A DNA stretch of 64,000 nucleotides, taken from contig NC_049901.1 of NCBI RefSeq assembly GCF_001411555.2, positions 29,762,333 through 29,826,332 on the forward strand. The letters are read 5' to 3'. Of the stretch, positions 44,537-55,610 are shown in pieces. Made by a program: the position numbers and the translations under genes. Origin of the DNA: Juglans regia. Its lineage: Eukaryota; Streptophyta; Magnoliopsida; Fagales; Juglandaceae. Numbering within the stretch: the stretch's first letter is position 1; each line of letters starts with the position of its first letter. The notes under the pieces are model-generated. The model did not search any database and was not told the DNA's origin. It saw only the letters and a list, made by a program, of their open reading frames with translations.

Positions 44537-45673
44537 ATGGCGGCAGCAACCGCCTCTCTAGTGTTTGTTCCACCAGAGGGGAATCCTGTTATGTCCATAT
44601 CATATTCACAGGCGGTGTCGAAGACTGCTTCGTCTTCCAACTACAAACTGCCTATGCGTTTCCTTGTGAATGTTGATGGCCAATCAGGTTTCGTGTTCTC
44701 AGAGGTCGAGATGACAAGGGCTGCAGAGGATTTCCATTATGCTCTAGTTTTGAAATTCCTACATTCACGTCCTTCCATTGATACCATTCGGCTTGCAGTG
44801 CTTAAGACGTGGGGCTTGTTGGAGATTCATGTCATCAGATTCATGGATGCTCATCATGTTTTTGTTCAGTTGAAGTCTGAAAGGGATTTTATCCATGCAT
44901 GGGCGAGGGAAGGGCGAGTTACTGAAGGATGCGTATTTCGGTTGTTCCGCTGGACGAAAGAATTTGAGTTGAAAAGTGAACCGACTTCAGCACCTCAATG
45001 GATTTTCTTGCCAGGTCTTCCCCTCCACCTGTATAGGATTGATTGTTTGTAGATCTTGGCATCAAGATTCGGAAGGTTCTTGGGTACTGATAATGCAACT
45101 ATCAACAAGACTCATGCTTCTGGTGCAAGATTATGTGTAGAGGTGGATCTTCTTGAGGAACCAATAAAAGGATTCCCTATAGTGGTTTCGGCACAGAAGA
45201 AAATTTGGCAAGAGGTACGTTACGAGAAGCAGGGGTTGTATTGTAAGCGTTGCTGTCGCCAGGGCCATACAGAGGTAGTTTGCCGTGTTGGGGTCAAGAA
45301 GCAACCAGATGATCATGCAACTTCGAAGAAAGTAAAACAAGATGTTAGGAAGGAATGGCGAGTTGTACAAGCGGGGCCTAGTAAGGAGCAGGAGGATCAG
45401 AGTGTTGAAGTGCCCTATAGCATTCCAAAGCAATTGGTTATTGTAGATGAGCCCCCTGAGGGCCCTAGCGCAGATCCTGAAGTGCAGGTACAAGGGGAAC
45501 CTTTGGCTAGTGGATTGATGGAGTGCACTGGGAGTGTGAAGTTTGTTTCAGAACTCAAAGGAAAGGGTGTTGTTGGTGGTGACTCTGTTCAAGGTGATGA
45601 GGTGCAGTTTGATGAGGTGCGGTGTGATGATGGACAGGTTTTGGCACAGGTGGTTTACAAACGATATGCATAA
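44537..45673 (+). pseudogene. LINE-B ORF1: DUF4283-like domain and CCHC zinc knuckle
   Basis: The first 171 codons (44537-45049) match the DUF4283-type N-terminal domain of plant LINE/retro-like proteins (YALVLKFLHSRPSIDTIRLA, VFVQLKSERDFIHAWAREGR, LFRWTKEFELKSEPTSAPQW). A TAG at 45050-45052 interrupts the frame after RIDCL. The same frame continues with ILASRFGRFLGTDNATINKT and a CCHC knuckle YCKRCCRQGHTEVVCR near 45239-45286, then an acidic tail to 45673. The ATG at 44537 is the first in a good context and is preceded by about 100 bases of leader. The protein would coat LINE RNA. The stop is consistent with CAG to TAG. Confidence 0.88.
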
Positions 45674-46046
45674 GGAGTCTCTCGGTGACTATGCATGTGC
45701 TGAGTTGTAGATGATTCTGAGTAAATCTTTAGAGAGGTCCTGGGAGGCTACGGGTGTTATCGTCATGCAAGAAGGAGTCCCGTTGGTTCGGCAGGTTGCA
45801 GATGGGCATCAGGATCTGGTTTCCGAAATGTTAGCACTAGATAATACTGCCACAGCGTCTAGGGTAAATGATGCTTATAGTTCGGACCAAGAGGAAAGTG
45901 AACCTTGTCATTCTTTGGCAATAGAGAAAGGTTATGGCTCGGAGTAAGATTTAAATGCTCCGGTGTCTGCGATGAAGAAGTCAGAAAGCCTGGAATTGCG
46001 TCACTCTCAAAGGGTTAGTTCTCACCTTGCAAAACTTAATATATGA
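45674..46046 (+). pseudogene. LINE-B ORF1 acidic C-terminal tail, frame-shifted
   Basis: After 45673 the reading frame shifts. The frame beginning at 45711 continues for 78 codons (MILSKSLERSWEATGVIVMQ), meets a TAA at 45945-45947, and runs on to HSQRVSSHLAKLNI with a TGA at 46044-46046 overlapping the ORF2 ATG at 46043. It is the positional counterpart of the LINE-A tail at 46-387. Composition is rich in Ser, Glu and Asp; no domain is recognised. Confidence 0.65.
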
Positions 46047-46917
46047 TTGAGAAGATTTTGGTGTGGAATGTGCGTGGCTTGCGTACATCTAAGAGTAGAT
46101 TAAAATGTCTGGTTAAGGAATATAGGCCTTCGATTCTAGCAATTTCGGAGCCATTTGCTGGTGAGGCTTCTATGGAGTTCTGGCCGCAGTTCCTTGATTT
46201 TCCTTCCTATTGTTCAAATGAGGCGATGGGTGGTAAGCTTTGGGTGTTTTGGAGTGACGATTTAATTTTTGAGGTGCAGAATATGTCAGATCAATTAATT
46301 CATGGGTGTTTTGTAAAGGAAGCTAAGAGGACCTATATTTCATTTGTGTATGCTAAGTGCTTACAAGTGGAACATAGGGATCTTTGGCAAGATATTGTCG
46401 ATGCTCAGAAGGATGAGGCTCCCTGGCTTGTAGTAGGGGATTTTAATGCCATTCTGGATGATGGAGAGAGGATAGGTGGTAACTCAAGGACTTTATCAAC
46501 TACGGCTAAATTTAATTCATGCATTCATAATTCGGGACTTGTGGACATTGGCTTTAGTGGCGGTAAAATGACATGGTGCAATGGTCATAGAGGAATGTCT
46601 AGATGTTGGGCACGCTTGGATCTGGCATTATCTAATATTGTTTTGTTCCAATGGTTCCCGAAAGTTCATCTTGAGGTTCTTAATCCTAAGTCATCAGATC
46701 ATTGTCCTATGTTAATCCGATTTGATAAGGAAGTGAATTCTTATGGTCCTCATCCGTTCCACTTTCAAAGCATGTGGTGTACACATGATAATTTTAAGAC
46801 GTGCATGGAGGATGTTTGGAGGGAAGAGGTAAATGGTACGGGACTAATCCAGTTGGCTGCCAAGCTTAAGAGTCTAAAAATGGTTTTGCGCACATGGAAC
46901 AAGGAGATTTTTGGTCA
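46043..46917 (+). pseudogene. LINE-B ORF2 part 1: intact-looking APE endonuclease
   Basis: The frame is open from ATG 46043 to element C. It contains the endonuclease signatures VWNVRGL, ISEPF, WLVVGDFNAI, CWARLDLALSN and SSDHCPMLIRF in the expected order and spacing, so the metal-binding and catalytic residues of the exonuclease-endonuclease-phosphatase fold are all present. It continues into the linker NKEIFG and is cut at 46917 by C, whose GGTCA duplication lies at 46913-46917. The enzyme would nick target DNA for target-primed reverse transcription. The start is supported by the ATGA overlap with ORF1. Confidence 0.92.
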
Positions 46918-49689
46918 TGTAACAGCCCGTTAGAAATTCATTGGTGGAATTTCTATTGACTTTAGGAATCTCGTGAAAACCCCATAAGTTTTTACGAATC
47001 GACCAATCGCATAGGTTTTAGTCTGTCAACATAGTCAGTGTTATCACTCACTATGGTGCTAGTAATATGAGTTTAATTATTTGAGGTAGTTAGAAGTGTC
47101 AGAATGCGTTATGGTCTACGCCATTAGACTCAGAGGATTATTTAGGATTTTATGGCGCAATAACTTATTTTCATAATTCCGGACGAAACGTCTGTTGAAA
47201 ATTGTGAAATTATTTTTAGGGGCACTTCGGGGTTGAATTTCGTTAAACGATTTTCACTATAAGTTAATATGAATATTTAGAATTTTTTAGTACTAAGTTT
47301 ATTATGTATTTTTTTGGAGTGAATAGTAACCTCGATAAGCGCACCCATTGCAGTGTTTTCAAAATCACAGTGTGGAATGTCCAAATTAGGTTAGAGAAGT
47401 TTTATTTGGACACTTGGCAAGATTTTAGCCACACTTAGTGAATGGTATTAGATACTTGACACAAAGAAAAACCATTAGATAGATTTGTGAAGGAATCAAG
47501 ATGTGAGATCATGCCACCTAAGAAAAGTTGTGTTTCATCTGTTCAACCAAATTGTGCCAGACCAAAGAGGGTTTCAACCCTAGCAAAACCCTAAATGATT
47601 GGAATCCATTTGAAACCCCAAAAGCTTGGTTGAAACCAAAACCCTAAATGGTTTTCCCAAACCCTAAAGTTGGCCTCCAAACCCTTTTTAATCCGATTTC
47701 TAGCATTGTGTTTAATCACTTGATTAAATCACTTCCACATGCTATTAATTAATCAAATCCTTGTTATGACATCATTATTCAACCTTTTAAACCTTGGGAA
47801 TTTGATTGGGCCAAGAAAAATTGATTTTGGGCTTGATAGCATCTCAAACCCTAACCAAACCCCCTTTAAACCCCAAATTGAAGCCCACTTGGTGGGGCCC
47901 ACCAAGGCCCACGAAATTGGCCACCTTGGCAAAGCTTCTTGGAGAAGTTTCCTCCCCCACATGGCAGACCATCCACTGCCATTGGCTGCACCCAATAGTG
48001 CCTTGATGTGAAGGAGAAATCCACTCCATCAACCTCCATCTTTCACAGCTGCTGCAAGCAGTCTCTGCCCCTCTCTATTCTCCACTTTATGTCACATATC
48101 CACCTCCAATCAAGGGTCATTCAAGCCCATAACTTCTCCCTCCAGAAGTCTAAAGTCGTGCAAGACATACTTCTCTCCATTTTATCACTTCTTTCTCCCG
48201 TTCTTAGAGAGAAACCCAAAAGAGCTCTCTCGGGCAGATTTCTGGGACTTTTTGCGTGGCCATTTACGACCCTTTGTAAGTATTTTCGCACGATGATTCC
48301 TTCACATAAGTTGTTCGTCTTTGAGTCTAGTTTCCGTGGATATATTATTAGTCTCATTCCATTCTCATTTGGTTGGTCAAAAGTATTTTTAACCATGGAA
48401 AGGTCATTCTGGGCGTGAAACTGGAGAGTATGTTATGTTTTGGAAGTTTTGACCAAGCTAATGGACTTATCTTGGTCCGAAAATTTTATGGAGTGTTGTT
48501 AAGATGTGTTTATGAATGTTCATTGAGGTTTTGTTGCATGAATAAGGCTTTTGATGATAGATTTGCTTAGAGTTAGAAACTTGAAAACTGGAAGTGGAAA
48601 AACAGTTTCTGTTTGGTGAAAGTTTGAATATTTCGTGGTTTAATCTTATTCCAAAGGCTTTGATATTTTTATATGATGATCCTAAGCCTCTTATATACAT
48701 GTTAGGATGTTATTTCGAAGATATTTAGTATTATTTTTAAAGATATGATTTTCTATGCAAGAGGATTTCGGTTAGGCCTAAACTTTGATGTTTTTGAGTT
48801 AGATCCATGTTTTATTAAATTTTAGCCATGTGATTTTAAGTTTGATGGTTGGATCTTCTTTAGGACACATTTTTAAACCATGTGATGTGTTAGTTTGAAG
48901 ATCACATGTCTTTAAGCCATGGATCAAGAGATTGATCATAGTTAGTTGGGAAAATCAGTTTCTGTTTTGGACTAAGTTTAAAACCAAAAACTCCAAGTGT
49001 TGTTTTGTGTTTTTTGGTGAGTTTTGTTTGATGTTTTAAAGCATGTTTGATCTTAGGATGATGTTATGAATATGTTAGAAGTAAGATTTGATTTTTTGGA
49101 ATTCTTGGAGATGTTTTTATTAAGGTCAAAACTTGTGATTTAAGGTTTACTTTTTGTTAAAAAGTTTGGGTCTTTTTACAAAAAGTTTGGTATTGATAAT
49201 TAGCTTTTTCTTAATGGATAGTTTTAAGGGTGTTTTTAAACTTAGGATAGGAAGATCTTTGTTACAAGATTTTGGTTTATTCATGAGTTTTGGAACTTGA
49301 AAGAATTGCAACCAAAATAAGACAAATGACCTATGTAGGTTTCGGCCATAGTGAGTTTTTCATAGTTGTGATTGGTTTTAAATTTTTCTGAGTTGAGATT
49401 TGAGTTTGGGACAAAATTTACATGAGGAATGTAAATTTTGGTAATTTTTTTGGAATTAGGATATCAAATCCTTAAGTTAGGGGGTAAAATGGTCATTTGT
49501 CCACATGTAGAGGGTAAAATGTTAATTTTACTCTAAGTTGTCTCTTTTCACATTTCTAATTGTTAGTAATTAATTTCTAACTTTTAGAATAACCTTTTAC
49601 AGTTCCTCGTGTTTCGCGCTTTATTCTAGTAGAACGCGACGATCGAGGTAAGTTAGCTTTTAACTTACTATCAGTTTAATGTGTATGAG

Positions 49690-50150
49690 TGATAAGTAAG
49701 GGAACTAAATTGTATGTATGCATGTTATCATATGTGCCATGCCAATTCATTACATATTTATCTGTTACACAGAATTTATTCTGTCATGAATTATTCATCT
49801 GTTACAAAAGATATTCTGTCACGTATTCCTATACATTGCAAGCATGTCATGTTAAGTTAAGTATGCCATCTGTTACATGTATTTCATGTCATGTAAGATT
49901 CACTGTCACATGTTACACCATGTTATGAAATGTTGTCTGTTATATGGTATGCCATGTTACGAAATGTTGCATGTTACATGTATGCCATGTTATGAAATGT
50001 ATTCTGTTACATTTATGTCTTGAACTATGTCATGTCTGTCATCTTATGTTCATGTCATGTTATGCTACGTCAGGACTTTTATCTTTTATGTCACGATCAT
50101 GTTACGTCACGTTACGAAATGTCATGTATGCCAGTTAAGTTATTCATGTT
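49690..50150. repeat. Degenerate repeat tract 1 of element C
   Basis: Units of the type TGTTACATGTATGCCATGTT repeat with variation. Mirror image of 13510-13960 in A. Confidence 0.7.
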
Positions 50151-50344
50151 AATCACGACCCTAAGCGCTAGGATGGGGTAATATCCTAGTGGAACTCCTT
50201 TGTTCACGCTGGAGTGTCTAAATAGGTGTGAAATTCCCTGGGTTGACAAAGTACAGTCAACAGGTTGCGAATGGGGCCTAATTAGCTGGTCACCGGAGCG
50301 CGCCAGGCACTAACGCCGATGGTGCCACACATTACGTTACGTGT

Positions 50345-50494
50345 GTCCACAGCAAGTGTGGCACAAACAAATAAGTCATGGGGCCACAACAACTGTGGAG
50401 CATGAAGTATGGGGCCACAACAACTGTGGAGCATACACTACGTGAGACACAGCAATTGTGACACGTAGAATACGTGGGGCCACAACAACTGTGG
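50345..50494. repeat. Palindrome array in element C
   Basis: CCACAACAACTGTGG at 50382-50396, 50413-50427 and 50480-50494 plus the variant CCACAGCAAGTGTGG at 50345-50359 are the reverse complements of the units in A, in the same order. Arms CCACA/TGTGG are intact in all four. Confidence 0.85.
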
Positions 50495-50629
50495 AGTACG
50501 TATTAACGCACTCACAGCTGGTATAGAAACCTGTGATGTGATGCGGTAATCGGCAGGGACACACGGCTCAAGGGGACCTGTGTAGCACCCATATGGTCAC
50601 TTTAATGATTAAGTCTATTGAATAAGATT

Positions 50630-50990
50630 TCAAGTTCATGTATTTCACGTTCAAGTCATGTTTCAAGTTCACGTTATGTTACGTTCAAGTTTACGTTCAC
50701 GCAATCATGGTAATCCCATGAGACAAGAATATGTTTTAAGTTCATGTTATGTTATGTTCACATTTACGTTATGTTCCAAGTTCACATTTATGTTATGTCA
50801 TGCTCAAGTTCATGTTCAAATTATGCATGTTCACGTTCATGTTATGTTTTAAGTCCATGTTATATTTCAAGTTCACGTTCATGCTATGTTTCAAGTCACG
50901 TTCATGCTAAGCTTCAGTTTCAGTTTAAGTTATGCCAGTTATGTTATGTTGTATGTCAAGTTATGCTATGATTACTTATGATTTGATTAT
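50630..50990. repeat. Degenerate GTTCAAGTTCATGTT tract of element C
   Basis: Repeats of GTTCANGTT six-base units over about 360 bp. Counterpart of 12690-13060 in A and 19570-20040 in D. Confidence 0.75.
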
Positions 50991-51531
50991 GCTTTGATGC
51001 TTTTACTGCCATGCATGCATCATTAACCTGTGTGGAAGTTTTCTGTTAACTTGCTGAGATTTGTAATCAAATCTCACTATGGTAGTCCCAACTACCATTC
51101 CCCCCGAATGGTAGATTTTGTTATAGGATCTGAAGGAGAACCGGGAATCGACCAACTGGAAACGGCCGACTAAGCGACGGTGCGACGTAGATGGTATTAC
51201 AATAGTTACCTCAGATTACTACTTGTATTGGTGGAGTTCAATCTCCAGCACTCTTTTGATCACAACCTTATGGACTATTATTGTGATCTTAGTTGTTTAG
51301 TATGTCGTTAAGTATGGAGTATGTTTTAAGTATTTGGGATATTTTAGTTTGGTGCATAGTATTGCTAAAGAAAAAAAAATTATCCGCTGCGAATATTGCA
51401 TAATGCTAGATGCATGTTAGGAATATTGCATCTTATATGTCATGAACGGGGGCAGGTAACCTTGTGTTGCATGTCTCGACACTTCAAATGTCCGTCCGAT
51501 CCCAAGCGGAATTTGGGGGCGTCACAGGTCA

Positions 51532-54500
51532 AGTGGATTTTTCCATTAAAACCTTAGAGGAACGCTTGGAGTTTCTTGAATTCAAGCTTCAAGATGGGTT
51601 TCAGTCGGACTTGGAACATGAATATTTAAGTACCAAGGCTAAATTGGAGGTGTGGGAAAATAGAGAGGAACTGAGATTAGTGCAGCAAGCAAAAAGGAAA
51701 AGGCTTGAGGAAGGTGACCTTAATACGAAGTTTTTTCATGCCTTTGTGAATCAACGCCGGAGAGCGTTGGCTATTTCTAAAATGACTCTTCCTAATGGGG
51801 TTTGTTTGGATTCACCAAAAGTGGTTCACAATGAGGAGGTTAATTTTTTTCAAAATTTTCTTACGGGGGAGAGGGTCCTTCTGTGCAGCCAGATTTAATG
51901 GGTCTTGTCTCTTCAGCGGTGAATGATGAGGAGAATATCTTTCTTTATCAAGAACCAATTGAGGAGGAGGTTTGGAGGGCTTTATCTTCTATTCCAAAAA
52001 ATAGTAGTCCCAGGCTAGATGGCTTTGGCTCAGTTTTTTTATTTAGAGTGTTGGGATATAGTTAAAAGGGACGTGGTTGAATCTACTCGGGATTTCTTTT
52101 CAGGTACACCTCTCCCAAGGTTTTATTCGGCATCGTTTATTGTTCTCATTCCTAAAGTGCAAAATCCCCAAAGCTTTGATAGGTTTAGGCCTATTAGCTT
52201 GTGTAGTGTTGCATATAAATTTTTTTCAAAAAATCTTGTGAATCGTTTGGCTAGTTTTCTTTCTCGCATGATCTCATGGGAACAAGGTGCACTTGTTCTG
52301 GGGCGTAGTGTTTTTGAGAATATCATGCTAGCACAAGAAATGGTTTATTCTCTTCATCGCAAGAGTAATGGAGGAAATGTAATATTGAAGATTGATATGG
52401 CAAAGGCATATGACCGAGTTGATTGGTCTTTCCTATGCTTGGTTCTGAAGGGCTTTGGTTTGTCTGAAAGGTTTTGTGGTTTGGTGGAGACGCGTATAAA
52501 GACCCCTTCATTCTCGATCATGATGAATGGAACATATAAAGGTTTTTTCAAACCAACTCGGGGCCTATGGCAGGGGGATCCTCTTTCTCCATATTTGTCT
52601 ATTATCATGCAGGAAGTTCTCACTCGGTTATTGCAAAAGGATTTTGAGGAAGTAAAGATTGGTTCGTATTATCATCCTCGAGGAGCGCCTTTAGTATCTC
52701 ATCTTCTATATGCTGATGATCTTCTTATTTTTGCCAAAGGGGAGAAAAGATCAATTAAAATGTTATTGTTGGCATTGGAAAAATATTCTTCTTGGTCTGG
52801 ACAGCGTATTAACAATGAGAAGTCAGCTATATTTTTGTCCAAACATATTAATCAATCCAGGAAATGTGGCCTTCTAAGAATGACAGGTTTTACGGAAGGT
52901 ACTTTTCCAACTACTTATTTGGGGGTGCCTTTGGTGACGGCACGTCTTACGGCTAAAGCCTTGGAACCATTGGTGACTAAAATTCGGAACAAGGTTGCAG
53001 GGTGGAAATTAAAAATTTTGTCTCAAGGAGATCGTCTCACTTTGCTTAGGCATGTGGGGTCTTGTATGCCAACACATCTTTTAGCGGTGCTTAATGTGCC
53101 TAAGGTTATTCTCACTCAGATAAATTCTATTTTAACGACTTTCTTCTGGGGTGAGTATAATGGGAAGGCAGAAAAGAAGTGGGTTGCATGGTCGGCTATT
53201 TGTAAACCAATCAAGGAAGGAGGCTTAGGAATTCGGGACCTATACGAAGTTCAGCAAGCCATGCATATGAAATTCGCTTGGCGTCTCCTAACATTAGATA
53301 ATCTTTTGGACCCAGTTCTTCCATGCTAAATATGTGAAGGAAGGAAATCTTCTTTTGGCGGTTTCACGTGTAAATGGTTCGCGTTTTTGGAAATCTATCA
53401 TGCAGGATTTTCCAAAGGTTTATGAGCATTCTAGGGTGCGGGTTAAGGAAGGAAGAGTCTCTTTTTGGCATGATCGATGGCTTTTGAGTGGACCTCTTAA
53501 TGTTGACGCCCAGAATATTATAAACTCTAATCTCCAAGTCAAGGACCTATGGGTTGGTAATGTATGGGATGAATCTGCCCTAATAAATTTAATTGGAGAA
53601 AATAAGCTCTTGAGGTGATTCGGTCAGTGGTGGCAGGTAAGGAGGGGTCGGGCGTTTACATTTGGAAACCAAACAGAGATGGTCTTTTTTCTATGTCTAC
53701 CACATGGGACATTATTTGGGTTCGTAGGGAAACCTGTCCAAGGACGGATTGGTTCTGGCATAAACTCCTCCCTAGTCGTGTGGCTATTTGTGTTTGGAAG
53801 GCATGGTTCAGGTGCCTCCCAGTGGATGCTCGTATTATAACTATGGGTATTAATCTTGCCTCTCGTTGTGATTGTTGTACAAATGGAAGTTCCGAAACTT
53901 TGGATCATGTTCTGTGCTCGGGAGATATAGCTACGTTAGTTTAGAGGAAGGCCTCGACGGCATTGGGTGTTCGGTGCATGACAGCTTCATCATGGCATGC
54001 ACGTATTTACTGTTGGTTCAGCTGTGCGAAGCGTGCATCCCAGCGGGGTGTACTTGTAGGCTTGCTTCCGTGTCTGGCTACTTGGAGACTATGGGCAAGA
54101 AAGTGTAAGGCTAGAATGGAGGCGACTTATGAATCGGCAGAGGAAGTTTGGCTTGCGGTTAAATTTTGGCTTAGCCAAATTTCTATAAACATGTCAAAGT
54201 GTAAGGGGCTCTCTCCGGGTGATTATAAGATTCTATCAAATATTAATGTGCTTATTAAGCAGGTTCCTGTGAGCCGTCCTTGTGCGGTGGCGTGGAGAAA
54301 GCCAGCGGCAGGTTGGGTGAAATTGAATGTTGACGGGAGCAGTAGGGGAAATCCGGGATCTTGTGGAGGGGGTGGAGTAATTAGGGATCATTTGGGGAAT
54401 GTCAAGGTGGCCTTCTCGGAACACTTGGTATGGGCATGAATAATGAGACTGAATTAAGGGCCCTTCTGAGAGGTATCATGGTCTACAAAGAGTTTGGCCT

Positions 54501-54795
54501 AAATCATGTGGAGATAGAGTGTGATTCTGCGTTAATTGTTCATTGGTTGACTTCGGGTGCCTGTAATGTGTGGTACTTTTGGGACTATTGGGAGTTGTTG
54601 CTTGAATGTCTGGTAGGAATGGTTTTTTCCGTTTCTCATATTTTTCGTGAAGGTAATAAAGTTATGGATTTCTTTGCCCGTCAAGGGGAATCAGGGATCA
54701 CGAGGACATATGGATCAAGTACGAACTTTCTAGCTTCTGCTGTGAGGGGCATGATCCGACTGGATAAGATTGTTTTTCCATCTATAAGGTAGAAA
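51532..54795 (+). pseudogene. LINE-B ORF2 part 2: RT, zf-RVT, RNase H
   Basis: It resumes at QVDFSIKTLEERLEFLE, directly after the GGTCA duplication. The RT frame 52019-53329 contains VLIPKVQNPQSFDRFRPISL, LKIDMAKAYDRVDW, GLWQGDPLSPYLS and an intact catalytic YADD at 52709-52720. Further on are the TYLGVPLVTAR thumb-like segment, WFWHKLLPSRVAICVWKAWF, and a zinc-binding RCDCCTNGSSETLDHVLCSG near 53860-53925. RNase H begins near 54310: KLNVDGSSRGNPGS, NNETELRALLRG, VEIECDSALIVHWL and FREGNKVMDFFARQG retain all four acidic positions. Lesions: frameshifts near 51885, 52035, 53305, 53615 and 54430, and a TAG at 53942-53944 where Trp is expected. ORF2 ends at 54792. Confidence 0.92.
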
Positions 54796-55024
54796 GTTTC
54801 TTTTGAGTGTGGCATGTAGTTAGATGGTTTCTTGTTGGGCTTTGTATAGGATGAGTTTTTTTTTTTTTTTTAATTTGTTTGATGCATGGGGTATTTTTTG
54901 TAAATCCCAAGTGTCCGTCTGTTACCACGGTATTCCTCCGCCATAAGTGAGGGTTTATTAATAAACTTGGGACGAGGCTGCTATGTGGGTGGCTACCGGC
55001 TCTTCTTTTTTTTTTTTTTTTTTA
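54796..55024 (+). other. LINE-B 3' UTR
   Basis: Contains two T-rich runs, then GTTACCACGGTATTCCTCCG with CCATAAGTGAGGG at 54921-54953. A TTTATTAATAAA palindrome follows and the terminal T-run/A-run is at 55006-55029. The GGTATTCCTCCGCC box is shared with LINE-A and with the fragment at 8007-8352. Confidence 0.8.
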
Positions 55025-55318
55025 AAAAAGTCTGGGGAGCAAGGCACTACTGCAGAGGAGAGGCAGACGTTTAGGACCTTCCCTAACTAGAACAATTATG
55101 TTTATGGATGATGGATTATGTTTTTATGAATGTATGGACTATGAGAGTCTTTTATGGATGAATGTTCGAATAGAATGTCTATCAGGTGTTCCCTTTATTA
55201 AATGAGAAATTTAGAATACATGTCCATGCCGATCGTATGTTATTAGAAAAAGAATAAGGAAAGAAAAGGATAGGTATGTACGTCGTGATCCCACCCTTCC
55301 CGGCGCGGGGTTGTGACA

Positions 55319-55610
55319 ATAGCATAGTCTCTTAACGTCTTGTGCTCCTAGTCAGCCATATTAAATTTAGATGCGGCGACCTCTTTCTTTTTCTCTTTAT
55401 TAGTCCAACGTAAAGTTCTTTCAATCTCAGGATCGAAAAGTGTATGCTCTAATGATTTAAATCGGGGCATGCACTTCTAATTCCTGAAAACAAAAAATCA
55501 AATTGAGATCTAATTTAAACCAATATAATAAAATCCAAAATAGTAAAAATCAAGCTAGTATCAATATCAATAACAAATAACTATCCCAGGCAACGGCGCC
55601 AAAAACTTCT
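55319..55610 (-). pseudogene. Element I leader, primer site and gag N-terminus
   Basis: Directly inside the 5' LTR the minus strand reads TTTTTGGCGCCGTTGCCTGG (complement of about 55604-55585), the tRNA-Asp type primer site of Athila/Tat elements. The gag ATG is at 55470 and reads MPRFKSLEHTLFDPEIERTL, with a stop after FNMAD. The reading (EHKTLRDYA) then continues to insertion K at 55318. On the other side of K the gag continues at 41178. Confidence 0.85.

Larger units (their letters stand above)
46918..51526 (+). mobile_element. Element C, 4.6 kb long-LTR unit, TSD GGTCA
   Basis: The ends are TGTAACAGCCCGTTAG (46918) and GGGGGCGTCACA (51526), with exact duplications GGTCA at 46913-46917 and 51527-51531. 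It splits LINE-B ORF2 cleanly. It is the opposite-strand sister of element A and the complete counterpart of fragment B. Modules along the plus strand: unique 5' part (46918-48000), leader (48000-48290) with GTAAGT at 48276, long AT-rich part, donor-like GAGGTAAGT (49645-49653), repeat tract, GCGCTAGGATGGGG block (about 50165), palindrome array, second tract, terminal box. No coding capacity, PBS, PPT or terminal direct repeat is visible. Confidence 0.9.
44436..55024 (+). mobile_element. LINE-B, nearly complete L1-type element, interrupted by C
   Basis: It is inserted in K. ORF1 (44537 to about 46046), ORF2 (46043-46917 plus 51532-54792) and a 3' UTR with the GGTATTCCTCCGCC motif (54929) are all present. 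The end is a T-run followed by A6 at 55024-55029. A possible target duplication is AAAAAGGCTAGGGAG (44421-44435) and AAAAAGTCTGGGGAG (55025-55039), 12 of 15 bases identical. The protein domains are better preserved than in LINE-A, with all main catalytic motifs recognisable, but about one nonsense change per ORF and several frameshifts make it inactive. Confidence 0.9.
41184..55318 (+). mobile_element. Element K, about 3.5 kb long-LTR unit carrying LINE-B
   Basis: The ends are TGTAATACCCGAGTC (41184) and GCGCGGGGTTGTGACA (55318). The flanking pentamers are ATAGT (41179-41183) and ATAGC (55319-55323), a one-mismatch TSD, and the gag of element I is split exactly here. Without LINE-B it is about 3.5 kb. 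It has no genes of its own. On the plus strand there is a leader followed by a donor-like AAGGTAAGA (41926-41933), a 49 bp tandem repeat (43559-43757) and a 175 bp block shared with F (43983-44160). Its right-hand 280 bases (55040-55318) follow LINE-B. Confidence 0.78.

Noticed and set aside
45131..45493. 120-codon minus frame opposite LINE-B ORF1
   Set aside because: It is the shadow of the zinc-knuckle protein on the plus strand.
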